Part shown: positions 8,245 through 17,868 of the stretch, piece after piece
How the letters are laid out: every line of letters starts with the position of its first letter
Numbering within the stretch: position 1 is the first letter of the stretch
DNA from: Sulfurisoma sp.
GTDB lineage: Bacteria > Pseudomonadota > Gammaproteobacteria > Burkholderiales > Rhodocyclaceae
Direction of reading: 5' to 3'
Assembly (NCBI GenBank): GCA_030691075.1
Contig: JAUYFI010000136.1
Span: 52,701 to 116,700 of the forward strand
DNA length: 64,000 nucleotides
Notes under the pieces: model-generated
What the model saw: only the letters and a program-made list of their open reading frames with translations
Databases searched by the model: none
What the model was told of the DNA's origin: nothing
Position numbers and translations under genes: made by a program

Positions 8245-10917
8245 CTACATGCGGTGCGCGCGCAGGCGCTTTTCCCCTTCGATGATAAAGAATGCGGCCA
8301 CCGCGACGATGGCGATGTTCCCCCAGTCACTGACGCCGATCGGCGCGGTGGCGAAGGCGGCATTGAGCGGCGCCCAGTAGGTGAAGGCGGACTGCAGCGC
8401 CGCCATGGCGCCGGCGCCCCACCAGACCCAGGGATTGGAAAACGGCGCGAGGGCAAACAGCGACTTGCGCAACGAGCGGCAGTTGAAGAGATAGACGATC
8501 TCGATAGCGACGAAGACATTCACGGCCACGGTGCGCGCCTCGGCCATCGTCCGCCCCGCGTCGAGCGCCAGCAGAAACAGGCCGAAGGCGCCGACCAGCA
8601 TCAGCGCGCCGACCAGCACGATGCGCTCGATCAGCACGCCGTCGAGTATCGGCAGCGCGGGCGGGCGCGGCGGACGGCGCATGATGCCGTGCTCGGCCGG
8701 CTCGAAGGCCAGCGGCAGGCCGAGCAGCACGGCGGTGGTCATGTTGATCCAGAGGATCTGCAGCGGAGTGATCGGCAGCGTGGCGCCGACCAGGATGGCG
8801 GCGAGGATCACCAGGCCTTCGCCGATGTTGGTCGGCAGCGTCCAGGTGATGAACTTGACGAGGTTGTCGTAGATGCCGCGCCCCTCCTCGACGGCGGCTT
8901 CGATGGTGGCGAAGTTGTCGTCGGTCAGCACCATCGCCGCCGCTTCCTTGGCCACGTCGGTGCCACCCAGGCCCATGGCGATGCCGATGTCGGCGGCCTT
9001 CAGCGCCGGAGCATCGTTGACGCCGTCGCCGGTCATCGCCACCACCTCGCCCTGGGCCTGCAGCGCTCGCACCAGGCGCAGCTTCTGCTCCGGCTCGACG
9101 CGGGCGAAGACGTCGTGGCGCATCACCGCCGCCTGTAGCGCCGCGTCGTCGAGTGCCGCCAGTTCGCTGCCCGACAGGGCGTCCGTGTGGCCGTCACGGA
9201 CTATGCCGATCCGCTGGGCGATGGCGCGCGCGGTGTCGATGTGGTCGCCGGTGCTCATCTTCACCCGGATGCCGGCGCCGTGGCAGGTTCTCACCGCCGC
9301 GATGGCGCGCGGGCGCGGCGGGTCGATCATGCCGGCCAGGCCGAGAAAGATCAGATCGCCGGCCGGCGTCGCCTCAATCAGGCGCTCGTCGTCCGCCATG
9401 GCGCGCCGCGCCAGCGCCAGCACGCGCAGTCCGCGCGCCGCCATCATGCCGGCCACCGCCTCGACTGCCGCCGCTTCGAGGCTCGCTTCGCGGCTGTCGC
9501 CATCGAGCATGGCGCGGCAGGCGGGCAGCACGCGCTCGATGGCGCCCTTGACATAGAGCACATGGCGGCCTTCGATCGCGTGCTGCGTGGCCATGGTCTG
9601 GCGCGCCGAGTCGAAGGGCAGTTCGTCGCGCCGGACAAACAGTTCGCGCAGGGTGGCTTCGTCCAGTCCGGCCTTCCGCGCCGCCACCAGCAACGCGGCT
9701 TCCGTGGGATCGCCGGTGATGCGCCACTGGCCCTCGGCCCGGTGCAGCGTGGCGTCGTTGCACAGCACCCCGGCGAGCAGCGCTTCGCGCAGCGCCGGGC
9801 CGGGCAGGACGATCTGGCCGGCGCGCCGCAGTTCGCCCTCGGGCGCGTAGCCGAGTCCCGTCACCTCGAAGGTTTCGCCTCCGGCCCAGAGTTCGGTGAC
9901 GGTCATCGCGTTCTCGGTCAGGGTGCCGGTCTTGTCCGAGCAGATCACGGTGGTGCTGCCGAGCGTTTCCACCGCCGGCAGACGGCGGATGATGGCGCGG
10001 CGCCTGGCCATGCGCGAGACGCCGATGGCCAGGGTGATGGTCATCGCCGCCGGCAGCCCTTCGGGAATCGCGCCGACCGCCAGCGCCACGGCGGCCATGA
10101 ACATGTCGAACAGGCGTTCGCCGCGCAACCAGCCGACCCCCATGGTCAGCGCGGCGAGGCCGAGAATCACCCACAGCAGCAGATTGGCGAACTCCGCCAT
10201 CTTGCGCGTCAGCGGCGTGGCGAGGTCGGGCGCGTTGGCGATGAGTTGCGAGATGCGCCCGGTTTCGGTGGCGTTGCCGGTGGCGATCACCAGTCCCTGG
10301 CCGCTGCCCGCCACCAGCGCGGTGCCGGCATAGGCCATGTTGCGCCGGTCGGCGAGCAGGGTTTCCAGCGGCAAGGGGTCGAGCTGCTTGTCGACCGGTG
10401 CCGCCTCGCCGGTGAGTGCCGCCTCGACGGTGCGCATCTGGCGCCCACCGAGCAGACGCAGGTCGGCGGGAATCTTGTCGCCGGCGGCGAGCCAGACGAT
10501 GTCGCCGGGCACCAGGCCGACGGCGTCCATGCGCCGGCGCTTGCCATCGCGCAGCACCGTCACCTCGGTGGCGACCGAGCGCGCGAGCGCCGCCAGCGCT
10601 TCCTCGGCCTTGCCTTCCTGCACATAGCCGATCAGGGCATTGACCACCACCACGCCGAAGATGACGCTGGAATCGACCCATTCGCCGAGTCCGGCGGTAA
10701 TCGCGCCGGCGGCGATCAGCACCAGCACGAGGGGCTGGATCACCTGGGCGCCGAGCCGGGCCCATGCGCTCTTGCCGGCCTTGCTTGTCGGCCGGTTGGG
10801 GCCGTGGGCGGCCAGCCGTTGCGCCGCTTCGTCTTCGCTCAAGCCCAGGCCGGGATCGACGTCCAGGCGCGCAATCGCCTCGGGAGTAGCGAGGTGGTGC
10901 CAGTCATTGGCGGTCAT
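8245..10917 (-). CDS. Cation-transporting P-type ATPase (Ca2+/PMA type)
   Basis: ICSDKTGTLTENAMTV, TGDGVNDAPALKAADIGIAMG. Confidence 0.93.
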   Translation of the reverse strand: MTANDWHHLATPEAIARLDVDPGLGLSEDEAAQRLAAHGPNRPTSKAGKSAWARLGAQVIQPLVLVLIAAGAITAGLGEWVDSSVIFGVVVVNALIGYVQEGKAEEALAALARSVATEVTVLRDGKRRRMDAVGLVPGDIVWLAAGDKIPADLRLLGGRQMRTVEAALTGEAAPVDKQLDPLPLETLLADRRNMAYAGTALVAGSGQGLVIATGNATETGRISQLIANAPDLATPLTRKMAEFANLLLWVILGLAALTMGVGWLRGERLFDMFMAAVALAVGAIPEGLPAAMTITLAIGVSRMARRRAIIRRLPAVETLGSTTVICSDKTGTLTENAMTVTELWAGGETFEVTGLGYAPEGELRRAGQIVLPGPALREALLAGVLCNDATLHRAEGQWRITGDPTEAALLVAARKAGLDEATLRELFVRRDELPFDSARQTMATQHAIEGRHVLYVKGAIERVLPACRAMLDGDSREASLEAAAVEAVAGMMAARGLRVLALARRAMADDERLIEATPAGDLIFLGLAGMIDPPRPRAIAAVRTCHGAGIRVKMSTGDHIDTARAIAQRIGIVRDGHTDALSGSELAALDDAALQAAVMRHDVFARVEPEQKLRLVRALQAQGEVVAMTGDGVNDAPALKAADIGIAMGLGGTDVAKEAAAMVLTDDNFATIEAAVEEGRGIYDNLVKFITWTLPTNIGEGLVILAAILVGATLPITPLQILWINMTTAVLLGLPLAFEPAEHGIMRRPPRPPALPILDGVLIERIVLVGALMLVGAFGLFLLALDAGRTMAEARTVAVNVFVAIEIVYLFNCRSLRKSLFALAPFSNPWVWWGAGAMAALQSAFTYWAPLNAAFATAPIGVSDWGNIAIVAVAAFFIIEGEKRLRAHRM

Positions 10918-10957
10918 GGCGGGCGCGGTCGGCGAATACGCACGGTCGGGCAACGAC

Positions 10958-11557
10958 TCAGTTCGCGAGCTTCTTCCGCGCCAGGTACTTGCGGACGATA
11001 TCCAGCAGCGCGGCCGCGTCGTCGAGTTCGAGCAGCATCTGCCGCGCGGCGTTGGGAATGGGCAGCACTTCGCAGAAGCGACGGCCGACCCAGGCCGCGT
11101 CGTCGAAGCGATGCAGCGCCGCCGGCCCCACGGGACGCTGGTCGCCCAGGTCGGCGACGATGGCGCGCAACAGCGTCACCAGCCCGGCGCATTCGAGCGG
11201 CACCGCCTGCGGCGGCGGGTCGGGCAGCAACTCGATCTCGCCAAGGACGAGGCCCGAGGGCTCGGCCCAGTGGCGCAGCACGCGAAAGCGCTCGCCGCCG
11301 TGCACCACCACCTGCAGCACGCCGAGCTGTTCCATGTCCCACTTGGCGATGCGCGCCAGCGTGCCGATGGCATGCGGCTCGGCCGGAGCGCCGACCTCGG
11401 CGCCCCGCGCGATCAGGCAGACGCCGAAGGGCGTCTCGTCGCGGATGCAGGCCTTGGCCATGTCCATGTAGCGCTGCTCGAAGATTTTCAGCGGCAGCGC
11501 GCCGCCGGGAAACAGTACCGTTTGCAGCGGGAACAGCGGGAGGGTGAGCGCGCTCAC
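10958..11557 (-). CDS. LON peptidase substrate-binding domain protein
   Basis: LTLPLFPLQTVLFPGGALPLKIFEQRYMDM; GTG start overlaps ubiX stop. Confidence 0.88.
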   Translation of the reverse strand: MSALTLPLFPLQTVLFPGGALPLKIFEQRYMDMAKACIRDETPFGVCLIARGAEVGAPAEPHAIGTLARIAKWDMEQLGVLQVVVHGGERFRVLRHWAEPSGLVLGEIELLPDPPPQAVPLECAGLVTLLRAIVADLGDQRPVGPAALHRFDDAAWVGRRFCEVLPIPNAARQMLLELDDAAALLDIVRKYLARKKLAN

Positions 11558-12153
11558 TCCCCCCACCGCGCCGCGAGTTGGTGCGGCACGTCGAGCTGAT
11601 CGAGGATGCGGGCGACGACGAAGTCGACCACGCCCTGCACGTCTTGCGGATGATGATAGAAGCCGGGGTTGGGCGGCAGGATCACCGCGCCGGCCCGCGA
11701 GAGCTTGAGCATGTTCTCGAGGTGGATGGCCGAGAACGGCGTTTCGCGCGGCGCCAGGATCAGCTTGCGCCCTTCCTTCAGCACCACGTCGGCGGCGCGC
11801 GTAATGAGGTCGCGCGCCGTGCCCGCCGCCACCTCGGCCAGCGTGCCCATGGTGCAGGGGCAGATGACGTAGGCATCGGGCGGATTGGAGCCCGAGGCCA
11901 GCGGCGCGTTCCAGTCGTCGCGGCCGAACACCAGGAGCTGCCCCGCAGCGGCGCCGAACATCCCGGAAAACATCCGCTGCGCCTCGCGCGGCTGCGCCGG
12001 CAGCACCAGGTCCATCTCCTGTTTCGCGACGATCTGCGCCGCCTGCGAATAGATCAGCCAGACGCGCGCGCCAGCCTGGATCAGGCATTCGACGAGACGC
12101 ACGCCGTAGGGCATGCCGGAGGCGCCGGTGAAGGCGACGGCGATGGTTTTCAT
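11554..12153 (-). CDS. ubiX: UbiX family flavin prenyltransferase
   Basis: MKTIAVAFTGASGMPYGVRLVECL...VICPCTMGTLAEVAAGTARDLITRAADVVLKEGRKLILAPRETP. Confidence 0.93.
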   Translation of the reverse strand: MKTIAVAFTGASGMPYGVRLVECLIQAGARVWLIYSQAAQIVAKQEMDLVLPAQPREAQRMFSGMFGAAAGQLLVFGRDDWNAPLASGSNPPDAYVICPCTMGTLAEVAAGTARDLITRAADVVLKEGRKLILAPRETPFSAIHLENMLKLSRAGAVILPPNPGFYHHPQDVQGVVDFVVARILDQLDVPHQLAARWGE

Positions 12154-12782
12154 TTTTCTTCCAGCAGCTTGGCGGCGATCAGGCCATTGACGATGCCGAA
12201 CAATAGCGCAGCGCCGGCGAAAATGGGGACGAGGTGGAACACGCCGTCGTGCGGCACCAGCCATAGCCGCACCAGCACGAGCTGACCGGCGATGTGGGCG
12301 AAGGCGGCCAGCACGCTGTGGCTGACCGGGCCGAACAGGCCGCGCGGCAGGCGGTGGGCCACGCCGAGCACGGCGAGGCTGAGCAGCGCGCCCGTCAGCG
12401 ACAGCCAGAATCCCGGCGCCAGGAACTGCCCCACCAGCAGGCTGCCGGCCAGCACGCGCAAGCCAGTCACCCATGCCGCCTCGCGCCAGCCGTGGCGCCA
12501 GAGCACGATCAGCGTCACGATGTTGGCCAGCCCCGGCTTGACGCCGGGCAGCGGCGAAGGAATCGCCGCCTCGGCGATGGTCAGCACGATGGCCGCCGCC
12601 GCGTAGCGCGCGACGCGGCGGTCGGCCGGCGTGACCTCCAGATCGATAGCCGAATCGCCCCCGCCCCCCGCCCCCCGCCCGGGCGGGGGTGATATGTCTC
12701 CCAGCGGGGGAGACGGTATCCCCCGGCGGGACGGGTGTTCGCGGCCCGCGGCCGCTCCGGGCTCAGTAGTTGAGGCTGTCAT
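12150..12782 (-). CDS. Gx transporter family / heptaprenyl diphosphate synthase component I-like membrane protein
   Basis: AAIPSPLPGVKPGLANIVTLIVLWRHGWREAAWVTGLRVLAGSLL; the N-terminal about 45 aa are low complexity from an embedded palindrome, so the start is uncertain. Confidence 0.8.
   Translation of the reverse strand: MTASTTEPGAAAGREHPSRRGIPSPPLGDISPPPGRGAGGGGDSAIDLEVTPADRRVARYAAAAIVLTIAEAAIPSPLPGVKPGLANIVTLIVLWRHGWREAAWVTGLRVLAGSLLVGQFLAPGFWLSLTGALLSLAVLGVAHRLPRGLFGPVSHSVLAAFAHIAGQLVLVRLWLVPHDGVFHLVPIFAGAALLFGIVNGLIAAKLLEEK
12685..12725. repeat. Long GC-rich imperfect palindrome (REP-like) in the 5' end of the Gx transporter ORF
   Basis: GGGGGTGATATGTCTCCC-AGCGG-GGGAGACGGTATCCCCC, next to CCCCCGCCCGGGCGGGGG (12672-12689). 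Confidence 0.6.
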
Positions 12783-13149
12783 AGCCGCCCCCTTCACCCC
12801 TCGGCCCGGCAAGTTGCAGGCTCACATGATTCGGCGCGCAGATCGCGATGGCATTGGGCCTTGTGAGCCAGCCCTGCAGCACGCAGTACTGGCGCGGACC
12901 CGGATCGCGGGCGACGCGGGCGCGGCCCGGCCGCACCTCGATCACCGTGGTGCCGAGCGGGCCGACGACATCAAGTTTGCGCGGCGCGGTGAGCGGCAGT
13001 TCCGCCACCACCCTGCCGTCGCGCTTGACCACCGCCAGCTCGGCTACGCCAGAGCGCCACAGCAGCGGCGCCGAGGCGCCGACCGCCGCCAGCCCGGCCA
13101 GCATCACCAGCCAGTCGCCGGGGCGCAGCAGCGCGAGCCAGGGTCGCAC
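12763..13149 (-). CDS. NusG domain II-containing protein
   Basis: Small membrane-anchored protein; VIEVRPGRARVARDPGPRQYCVLQGWLTRPNAIAICAPNHVSL. Confidence 0.75.
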   Translation of the reverse strand: MRPWLALLRPGDWLVMLAGLAAVGASAPLLWRSGVAELAVVKRDGRVVAELPLTAPRKLDVVGPLGTTVIEVRPGRARVARDPGPRQYCVLQGWLTRPNAIAICAPNHVSLQLAGPRGEGGGYDSLNY

Positions 13150-13151
13150 GG

Positions 13152-13997
13152 TCAACCGGCCAGCGCGCGGTGGCGCACCAGCACCCGCAGCGACTCCCTG
13201 AAGCGCGCGGCGAGGCGCTCGGCGAAATACACCGAGCGATGCTGGCCGCCGGTGCAGCCGACGGCGACGGTGAGATAGGAGCGGTTGTCGCGAATGTAGC
13301 TGGGCAGCCAGCGCTCGACGAAGTCGCCGATGTCGCCGAGCATGAGCGCCGCCTCGGGCTGCGCCTCGAGGAAAGCGACCACCTCCGCGTCGCGTCCGGT
13401 CAGCGGCCGCAGCAGCGGGTCGTAGTGCGGATTGGGCAGGCAGCGCACGTCGAACACCAGGTCGGCGTCGAGCGGGATGCCGTGCTTGAAGCCGAAGGAT
13501 TCGAACAGCAGGGTGAGCCCGGCGCGCTCGTCGAGCTCGGCGAAGTTCTTGATCATCGCCCGCAGCGCGTTGGGGCGGAGGTTGCTGGTGTCGATGCGAT
13601 GCCCCAGCGAGGCGAGGTTCTCCAGCGCCTCGCGCTCGTGGCGGATCGCCTCGGCCAGCGTGGCGTCGTCGAAGGCCAGGGGATGGCGTCGCCGCGTCTC
13701 GGAAAAGCGCTGGATCAGCACCTCGTCGCGCGCATCGAGAAAGACGAAGCGCAGCTCGATGCCCGGCTGTTGCGTCAGTTCGCGCAAGTGTTGCGGCAGG
13801 CCGGCGATGCTCGCCCCGCCGCGCATGTCCATCGCCACCGCCACCCGCGTCGAACCCTCGCCATGGAGCTGCCCCACCAGCTGCGGCAGCAGCGGCGAGG
13901 GCAGGTTGTCGACGCAGAAATAGCCCGCGTCCTCGAGCACATTGAGGGCGATCGACTTGCCGGAACCGGAGAGGCCGCTGATGAGGAGGAGCTGCAT
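13152..13997 (-). CDS. rapZ: RNase adapter protein RapZ
   Basis: [33 protein letters not shown]...[20 protein letters not shown]. Confidence 0.96.
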   Translation of the reverse strand: MQLLLISGLSGSGKSIALNVLEDAGYFCVDNLPSPLLPQLVGQLHGEGSTRVAVAMDMRGGASIAGLPQHLRELTQQPGIELRFVFLDARDEVLIQRFSETRRRHPLAFDDATLAEAIRHEREALENLASLGHRIDTSNLRPNALRAMIKNFAELDERAGLTLLFESFGFKHGIPLDADLVFDVRCLPNPHYDPLLRPLTGRDAEVVAFLEAQPEAALMLGDIGDFVERWLPSYIRDNRSYLTVAVGCTGGQHRSVYFAERLAARFRESLRVLVRHRALAG

Positions 13998-14008
13998 ACG
14001 ATGTTCGA

Positions 14009-14323
14009 TCAGGCGTGCGCCGCTGCACCCACCCAAGGCTTGATCTTCGCCAGCGTCTCCGCCAGCGCATCCTTGGCGCACTCGGTGTCGTAGCGCACCT
14101 GCCCGCGCAGCCACCAGCCATCGGAAAGCCCGAAGAAGCGGCACAGCCGCAGATCGGTATCGGCCGTGATCGCACGGCGACCCGCGACGATCTCGCCAAT
14201 GCGCTGCGCCGGCACGCCGATCTCCTTCGCCAGCCGATACCGCGAGATGCCCATCGGCTTCAGGAATTCCTCCAGCAGCATCTCGCCCGGGGAAACCGGA
14301 GCCAGCTTCTTAGCCCTGCTCAT
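14009..14323 (-). CDS. higA: HigA family addiction module antitoxin
   Basis: [55 protein letters not shown]. Confidence 0.92.
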   Translation of the reverse strand: MSRAKKLAPVSPGEMLLEEFLKPMGISRYRLAKEIGVPAQRIGEIVAGRRAITADTDLRLCRFFGLSDGWWLRGQVRYDTECAKDALAETLAKIKPWVGAAAHA

Positions 14324-14335
14324 TTTTCCGCTCCA

Positions 14336-14617
14336 TCAGTGGTAATCGACAATCTCCACATGCTTCGCACCTTGCGCCGTCCACGCGAAACACACCCGGA
14401 ATTGATCGTTGATGCGAATGCCGTGCTGACCGACGCGGTCGCCCTTCAACGCCTCCAGCCGGTTACCCGGCGGCACCCGCAAGTCTTCGAGCACATCCGC
14501 CCACTCAAGTTGCTCAAGCTTGCGCCGCGCCACCGCCTCGATGTTCGCGAAGCGCTTTACACGTAGGCGTCTGAACAGGCTCTCGGTGTCAGGGCACTTG
14601 AACGACTTGATGGCCAT
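14336..14617 (-). CDS. higB: HigB/RelE-type toxin
   Basis: MAIKSFKCPDTESLFRRLRVKRFANIEAVARRKLEQLEWADVLEDLRVPPGNRLEALKGDRVGQHGIRINDQFRVCFAW. Confidence 0.92.
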   Translation of the reverse strand: MAIKSFKCPDTESLFRRLRVKRFANIEAVARRKLEQLEWADVLEDLRVPPGNRLEALKGDRVGQHGIRINDQFRVCFAWTAQGAKHVEIVDYH

Positions 14618-14642
14618 GCGTCAAATAGTAACGTGACGCATG
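14615..14642. promoter_or_regulatory. Putative HigBA operator CATGCGTCA-N10-TGACGCATG
   Basis: Perfect 9-bp inverted repeat overlapping the toxin start codon. Confidence 0.6.
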
Positions 14643-14659
14643 ATTAACGTCAATCGTGA

Positions 14660-14863
14660 TTACGGAGGAAGTCGGCGATAGGTTGGCCGCCGTCCCGCCA
14701 GCGCCGACTTTACGAGTTCGAGGGTCTGTGCCGCGTGGCCGACGTAGCCGGAATCGACCCGCGTGGCGTCACCCTCGTTCGCCGGGTCGAACAGCAGGAT
14801 GGTGTTGGAGGAAAGCCAGCCGCGCTCGATGACGCGCAAGCTGGGCGGCAACGTGGCCGTCAC
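14660..14863 (-). pseudogene. Truncated MBL-fold hydrolase (N-terminal about 67 aa only)
   Basis: VTATLPPSLRVIERGWLSSNTILLFDPANEGDATRVDSGYVGHAAQTLELVKSALAGRRPTYRRLPP*; stops before any HxHxDH; GTGA overlap with upstream HMG-CoA lyase. Confidence 0.7.
14691..14711 (+). repeat. Dispersed motif copy 2: CGTCCCGCCAGCGCCGACTTT
   Basis: Inside truncated MBL gene (minus strand), encodes KSALAG. Confidence 0.95.
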
Positions 14864-15780
14864 GCCGCCAGCGACGCCGCCTTCTTGGCGAGCAGTGCCC
14901 GCGCGACTTTCGATTGCGTCTCGCGGCCGAGCTCTTGCGAGATCCAGCCCGCGGTATCGGCCAGTTTGGCGAGGTCGATGCCGGTCTCGATGCCGAGGCC
15001 GCGCAGCAGCCAGACCACGTCTTCGGTGGCGACGTTGCCCGAGGCGCCGGCGGCGTAGGGGCAGCCACCGAGACCGCCGACCGAGGCATCGAATACCGAG
15101 AGGCCGAGCTCGAGCGAGGCGTAAATGTTGGCGATGGCCATGCCCCAGGTGTCGTGGAAATGGCCGGCCATCTTCTTCAGCGGCATGCGCTTGGCCACGG
15201 CCTCGATCATCACCTTGGTGGCATCGGGCGTGCCGCTGCCGATGGTGTCGCCGAGGCTCACCTCGTGGCAGCCCATGTCGAACAGCGCCCAGGCCACCTC
15301 GGCCACGGCGGTCGGCTTGATCTCGCCCTCCCAGGGGCAGCCAAGCACGCAGGAAACGTAGCCGCGCACCTTGATGTCGGCTTCCCTGGCCGCCGCGACC
15401 ACGGGGCGGAAGCGCTCGAGCGATTCGGCGATGGAGCAATTGATGTTCTTCTGCGAAAAGGTTTCGGAGGCGGCGCCGAAGACGGCGATTTCCTTCGCGC
15501 CCGCGGCGAGCGCGGCCTCGAAGCCCTTCATGTTCGGCACCAGCACGGAATACGCGATGCCTTCGCGGTGCTCGATCTTCGCCATGACATCGGCGGCGTC
15601 GGCCATCTGCGGCACCCACCTGGGCGAGACGAAGGCTGTTGCTTCAATGCTTTTCAGGCCGGCATCGCCCAGCCGCCGGATCAGTTCGACCTTGGTGGCC
15701 GTTGGCACGGACTGCTTTTCGTTCTGCAGGCCGTCGCGCGGGCCGACTTCGACGATCTTGACTTTGCTGGGGAGTGCCAT
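14860..15780 (-). CDS. Hydroxymethylglutaryl-CoA lyase
   Basis: KIVEVGPRDGLQNEKQSVPTATKVELIRRLGDAGLKSIEATAFVSPRWVPQMADA; CVLGCPWEG. Confidence 0.95.
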   Translation of the reverse strand: MALPSKVKIVEVGPRDGLQNEKQSVPTATKVELIRRLGDAGLKSIEATAFVSPRWVPQMADAADVMAKIEHREGIAYSVLVPNMKGFEAALAAGAKEIAVFGAASETFSQKNINCSIAESLERFRPVVAAAREADIKVRGYVSCVLGCPWEGEIKPTAVAEVAWALFDMGCHEVSLGDTIGSGTPDATKVMIEAVAKRMPLKKMAGHFHDTWGMAIANIYASLELGLSVFDASVGGLGGCPYAAGASGNVATEDVVWLLRGLGIETGIDLAKLADTAGWISQELGRETQSKVARALLAKKAASLAA

Positions 15781-15790
15781 GGGAAGCGAT

Positions 15791-17821
15791 TCAATTATTG
15801 TCAGGCTCGAATTCTACTAGCTCTGCTCCATCGGCAACCTGATCTCCGACAAGGCAGCGGAAGCGCTTTACCGCTCCAGCCGCCGGCGCGGCGATGGTGT
15901 GCTCCATTTTCATCGCTTCCAGAATCATGAGCGGCGCGCCTTTCTCCACCTTGACGCCGGGCTCGGCCAGCAGCGCGACGACCTTGCCGGGCATGGGGGC
16001 GGTGAGGCCGGCATCGAGACCGCCACCCTCGCCGGCGTGGTAGAGCGGATCGACGGCAACCAGCACGTGACAGCGGCCGTGCAGAAAGACATGGCGGCGC
16101 TCGCCGGCGGCGACCACGGTGGCGGAAAGCTGGGTGCCGCCGAGGTCGATGCGCAGCTCGTTGTACGCGGCGCCCTCGCCCAGATGGCCGGCGACAGCCG
16201 TGGGCTGGCCACCCTCGTCCATCAGGTCGAGCAGCATCTGGCGCCCGGCGTAGGCGACGGTGACGCTCTTCTCAAACTCGCCGGCGCGGAACAGCAGCGT
16301 GCGCCGCGCCGCGCTGTTCACGCGCCAGCCGTCGCGCAAATGCCAGGGCGAGTGCGGGTCTTCGTCGATGTGCGCCGCGGCCTGGGCGGCGCGCTCCTCG
16401 CGCAGCAGCTCGGCCAGCGCGCAGGCGAGCCAGGCTTCCCGTGGTATCGAGGGCGGTTCACCGGCCTGCGGGAAGAGGAAGCCCTGCTCGCGCTCGATCA
16501 GGCCGGTGTCGAGATCGGCTGCGGCGAAGGCCGGGCAGGCGACGAGACGCGAGAGGAAACCGACGTTGTTGGCGACGCCGACGACGCGGTATTGCGCCAG
16601 CGCCTGCAGCATCCGCTTCAGCGCCGCCTCGCGGCTCTCGTCCCAAACGATGAGCTTGGCGATCATCGGGTCGTAGTGCGGGGTGATTTCGTCGTTCTGC
16701 TCGACGCCGCTGTCGACGCGCACATGCAGCGATTCGGCCGGCGGCGCGAGATGCAGCAGCCGGCCGGTCGAGGGCAGGAAGCCCTTGTCAGGATCTTCGG
16801 CGTAGATGCGCGCTTCCAGCGCATGGCCGCGAATGGCGATCTGCTCCTGCGCCAGCGGCAGCGTCTCGCCAGCGCCGACTTTTAGCTGCCACTCGACGAG
16901 GTCGAGGCCGGTGATCATCTCGGTCACCGGATGCTCGACCTGCAGCCGCGTGTTCATCTCCATGAAATAGAAAATGCCATCCTGATCGACGATGAATTCG
17001 ACGGTGCCGGCGCCGACGTAGCCGACGGCTTTCGCCGCCTCGACGGCGGCGCGGCCCATGGCGGCGCGGCGCTCGTGCGTCATGCCCGGCGCCGGGGCTT
17101 CTTCCAGCACCTTCTGGTGGCGGCGCTGCACCGAGCAGTCACGCTCGAACAGGTGCACCACGTTGCCGTGGCTGTCGCCGAAGACCTGGAACTCGATGTG
17201 GCGCGGACGTTGCAGGTACTTCTCGATCAGCACGTGGTCGTCGCCGAAGCTGGCGGCGGCCTCGCGCATGCAGGAGGCGAGCGCGTCGGGGAACTCCTCG
17301 CTCTTCGTCACCGCCCGCATGCCCTTGCCGCCGCCGCCGGCGGCCGCCTTGATCAGCACCGGGTAGCCGATGCGGTCGGCCTGTTCCTTGAGAAAAGCAG
17401 GGTCCTGGTTGTCGCCGTGATAGCCGGGGGTGAGCGGCACGCCGGCCTTTTCCATCAGCTTCTTGGCTTCGGACTTGCTGCCCATGGCGCGAATCGCCGC
17501 CACCGGCGGGCCGAGGAAGACGAGGCCGGATGCGGCGCAGGCTTGCGCGAATTCCTCGTTCTCGGAGAGGAAGCCGTAGCCCGGGTGGACGGCCTGCGCG
17601 CCGGTCTGCTTCGCCGCCGCGACGATGCGGGGGATGGAGAGATAGGACTCGCGCGCCGGGGCCGGGCCGATGCATACGGCCTCGTCGGCGAGCCGCACGT
17701 GGCGCGCGCCGGCGTCGGCCTCGGAATAGACGGCGACGCTGCGTAGCCCCAGGCGCCGGCAGGTCTTGATGACCCGGCAGGCGATTTCGCCGCGGTTCGC
17801 GATCAAGATCTTGTCGAACAT
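15791..17821 (-). CDS. Acyl-CoA carboxylase biotin-containing subunit (methylcrotonyl-CoA carboxylase type by context)
   Basis: MFDKILIANRGEIACRVIKTCRRLGL...MILEAMKMEHTIAAPAAG. Confidence 0.94.
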   Translation of the reverse strand: MFDKILIANRGEIACRVIKTCRRLGLRSVAVYSEADAGARHVRLADEAVCIGPAPARESYLSIPRIVAAAKQTGAQAVHPGYGFLSENEEFAQACAASGLVFLGPPVAAIRAMGSKSEAKKLMEKAGVPLTPGYHGDNQDPAFLKEQADRIGYPVLIKAAAGGGGKGMRAVTKSEEFPDALASCMREAAASFGDDHVLIEKYLQRPRHIEFQVFGDSHGNVVHLFERDCSVQRRHQKVLEEAPAPGMTHERRAAMGRAAVEAAKAVGYVGAGTVEFIVDQDGIFYFMEMNTRLQVEHPVTEMITGLDLVEWQLKVGAGETLPLAQEQIAIRGHALEARIYAEDPDKGFLPSTGRLLHLAPPAESLHVRVDSGVEQNDEITPHYDPMIAKLIVWDESREAALKRMLQALAQYRVVGVANNVGFLSRLVACPAFAAADLDTGLIEREQGFLFPQAGEPPSIPREAWLACALAELLREERAAQAAAHIDEDPHSPWHLRDGWRVNSAARRTLLFRAGEFEKSVTVAYAGRQMLLDLMDEGGQPTAVAGHLGEGAAYNELRIDLGGTQLSATVVAAGERRHVFLHGRCHVLVAVDPLYHAGEGGGLDAGLTAPMPGKVVALLAEPGVKVEKGAPLMILEAMKMEHTIAAPAAGAVKRFRCLVGDQVADGAELVEFEPDNN
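16862..16883 (+). repeat. Dispersed motif copy 3: CGTCTCGCCAGCGCCGACTTTT
   Basis: Inside biotin carboxylase gene (minus strand), encodes LKVGAGET. Confidence 0.97.
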
Positions 17822-17843
17822 GGCTCAATCGATCTCGTGTCGG

Positions 17844-17865
17844 AAAAGTCGGTGCTGGCGAGACG
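17844..17865 (-). repeat. Dispersed motif copy 4 (variant, inverted): CGTCTCGCCAGCACCGACTTTT
   Basis: Intergenic, just after the retropepsin stop; one mismatch in core. Confidence 0.9.
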
Positions 17866-17868
17866 GTG

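Noticed and set aside
10958-12474. ORF-track N-terminal extensions of LON-domain and UbiX ORFs as fusion proteins
   Set aside because: Extensions are out-of-frame readings of the neighbouring gene; internal starts with ATGA/GTGA overlaps fit better.
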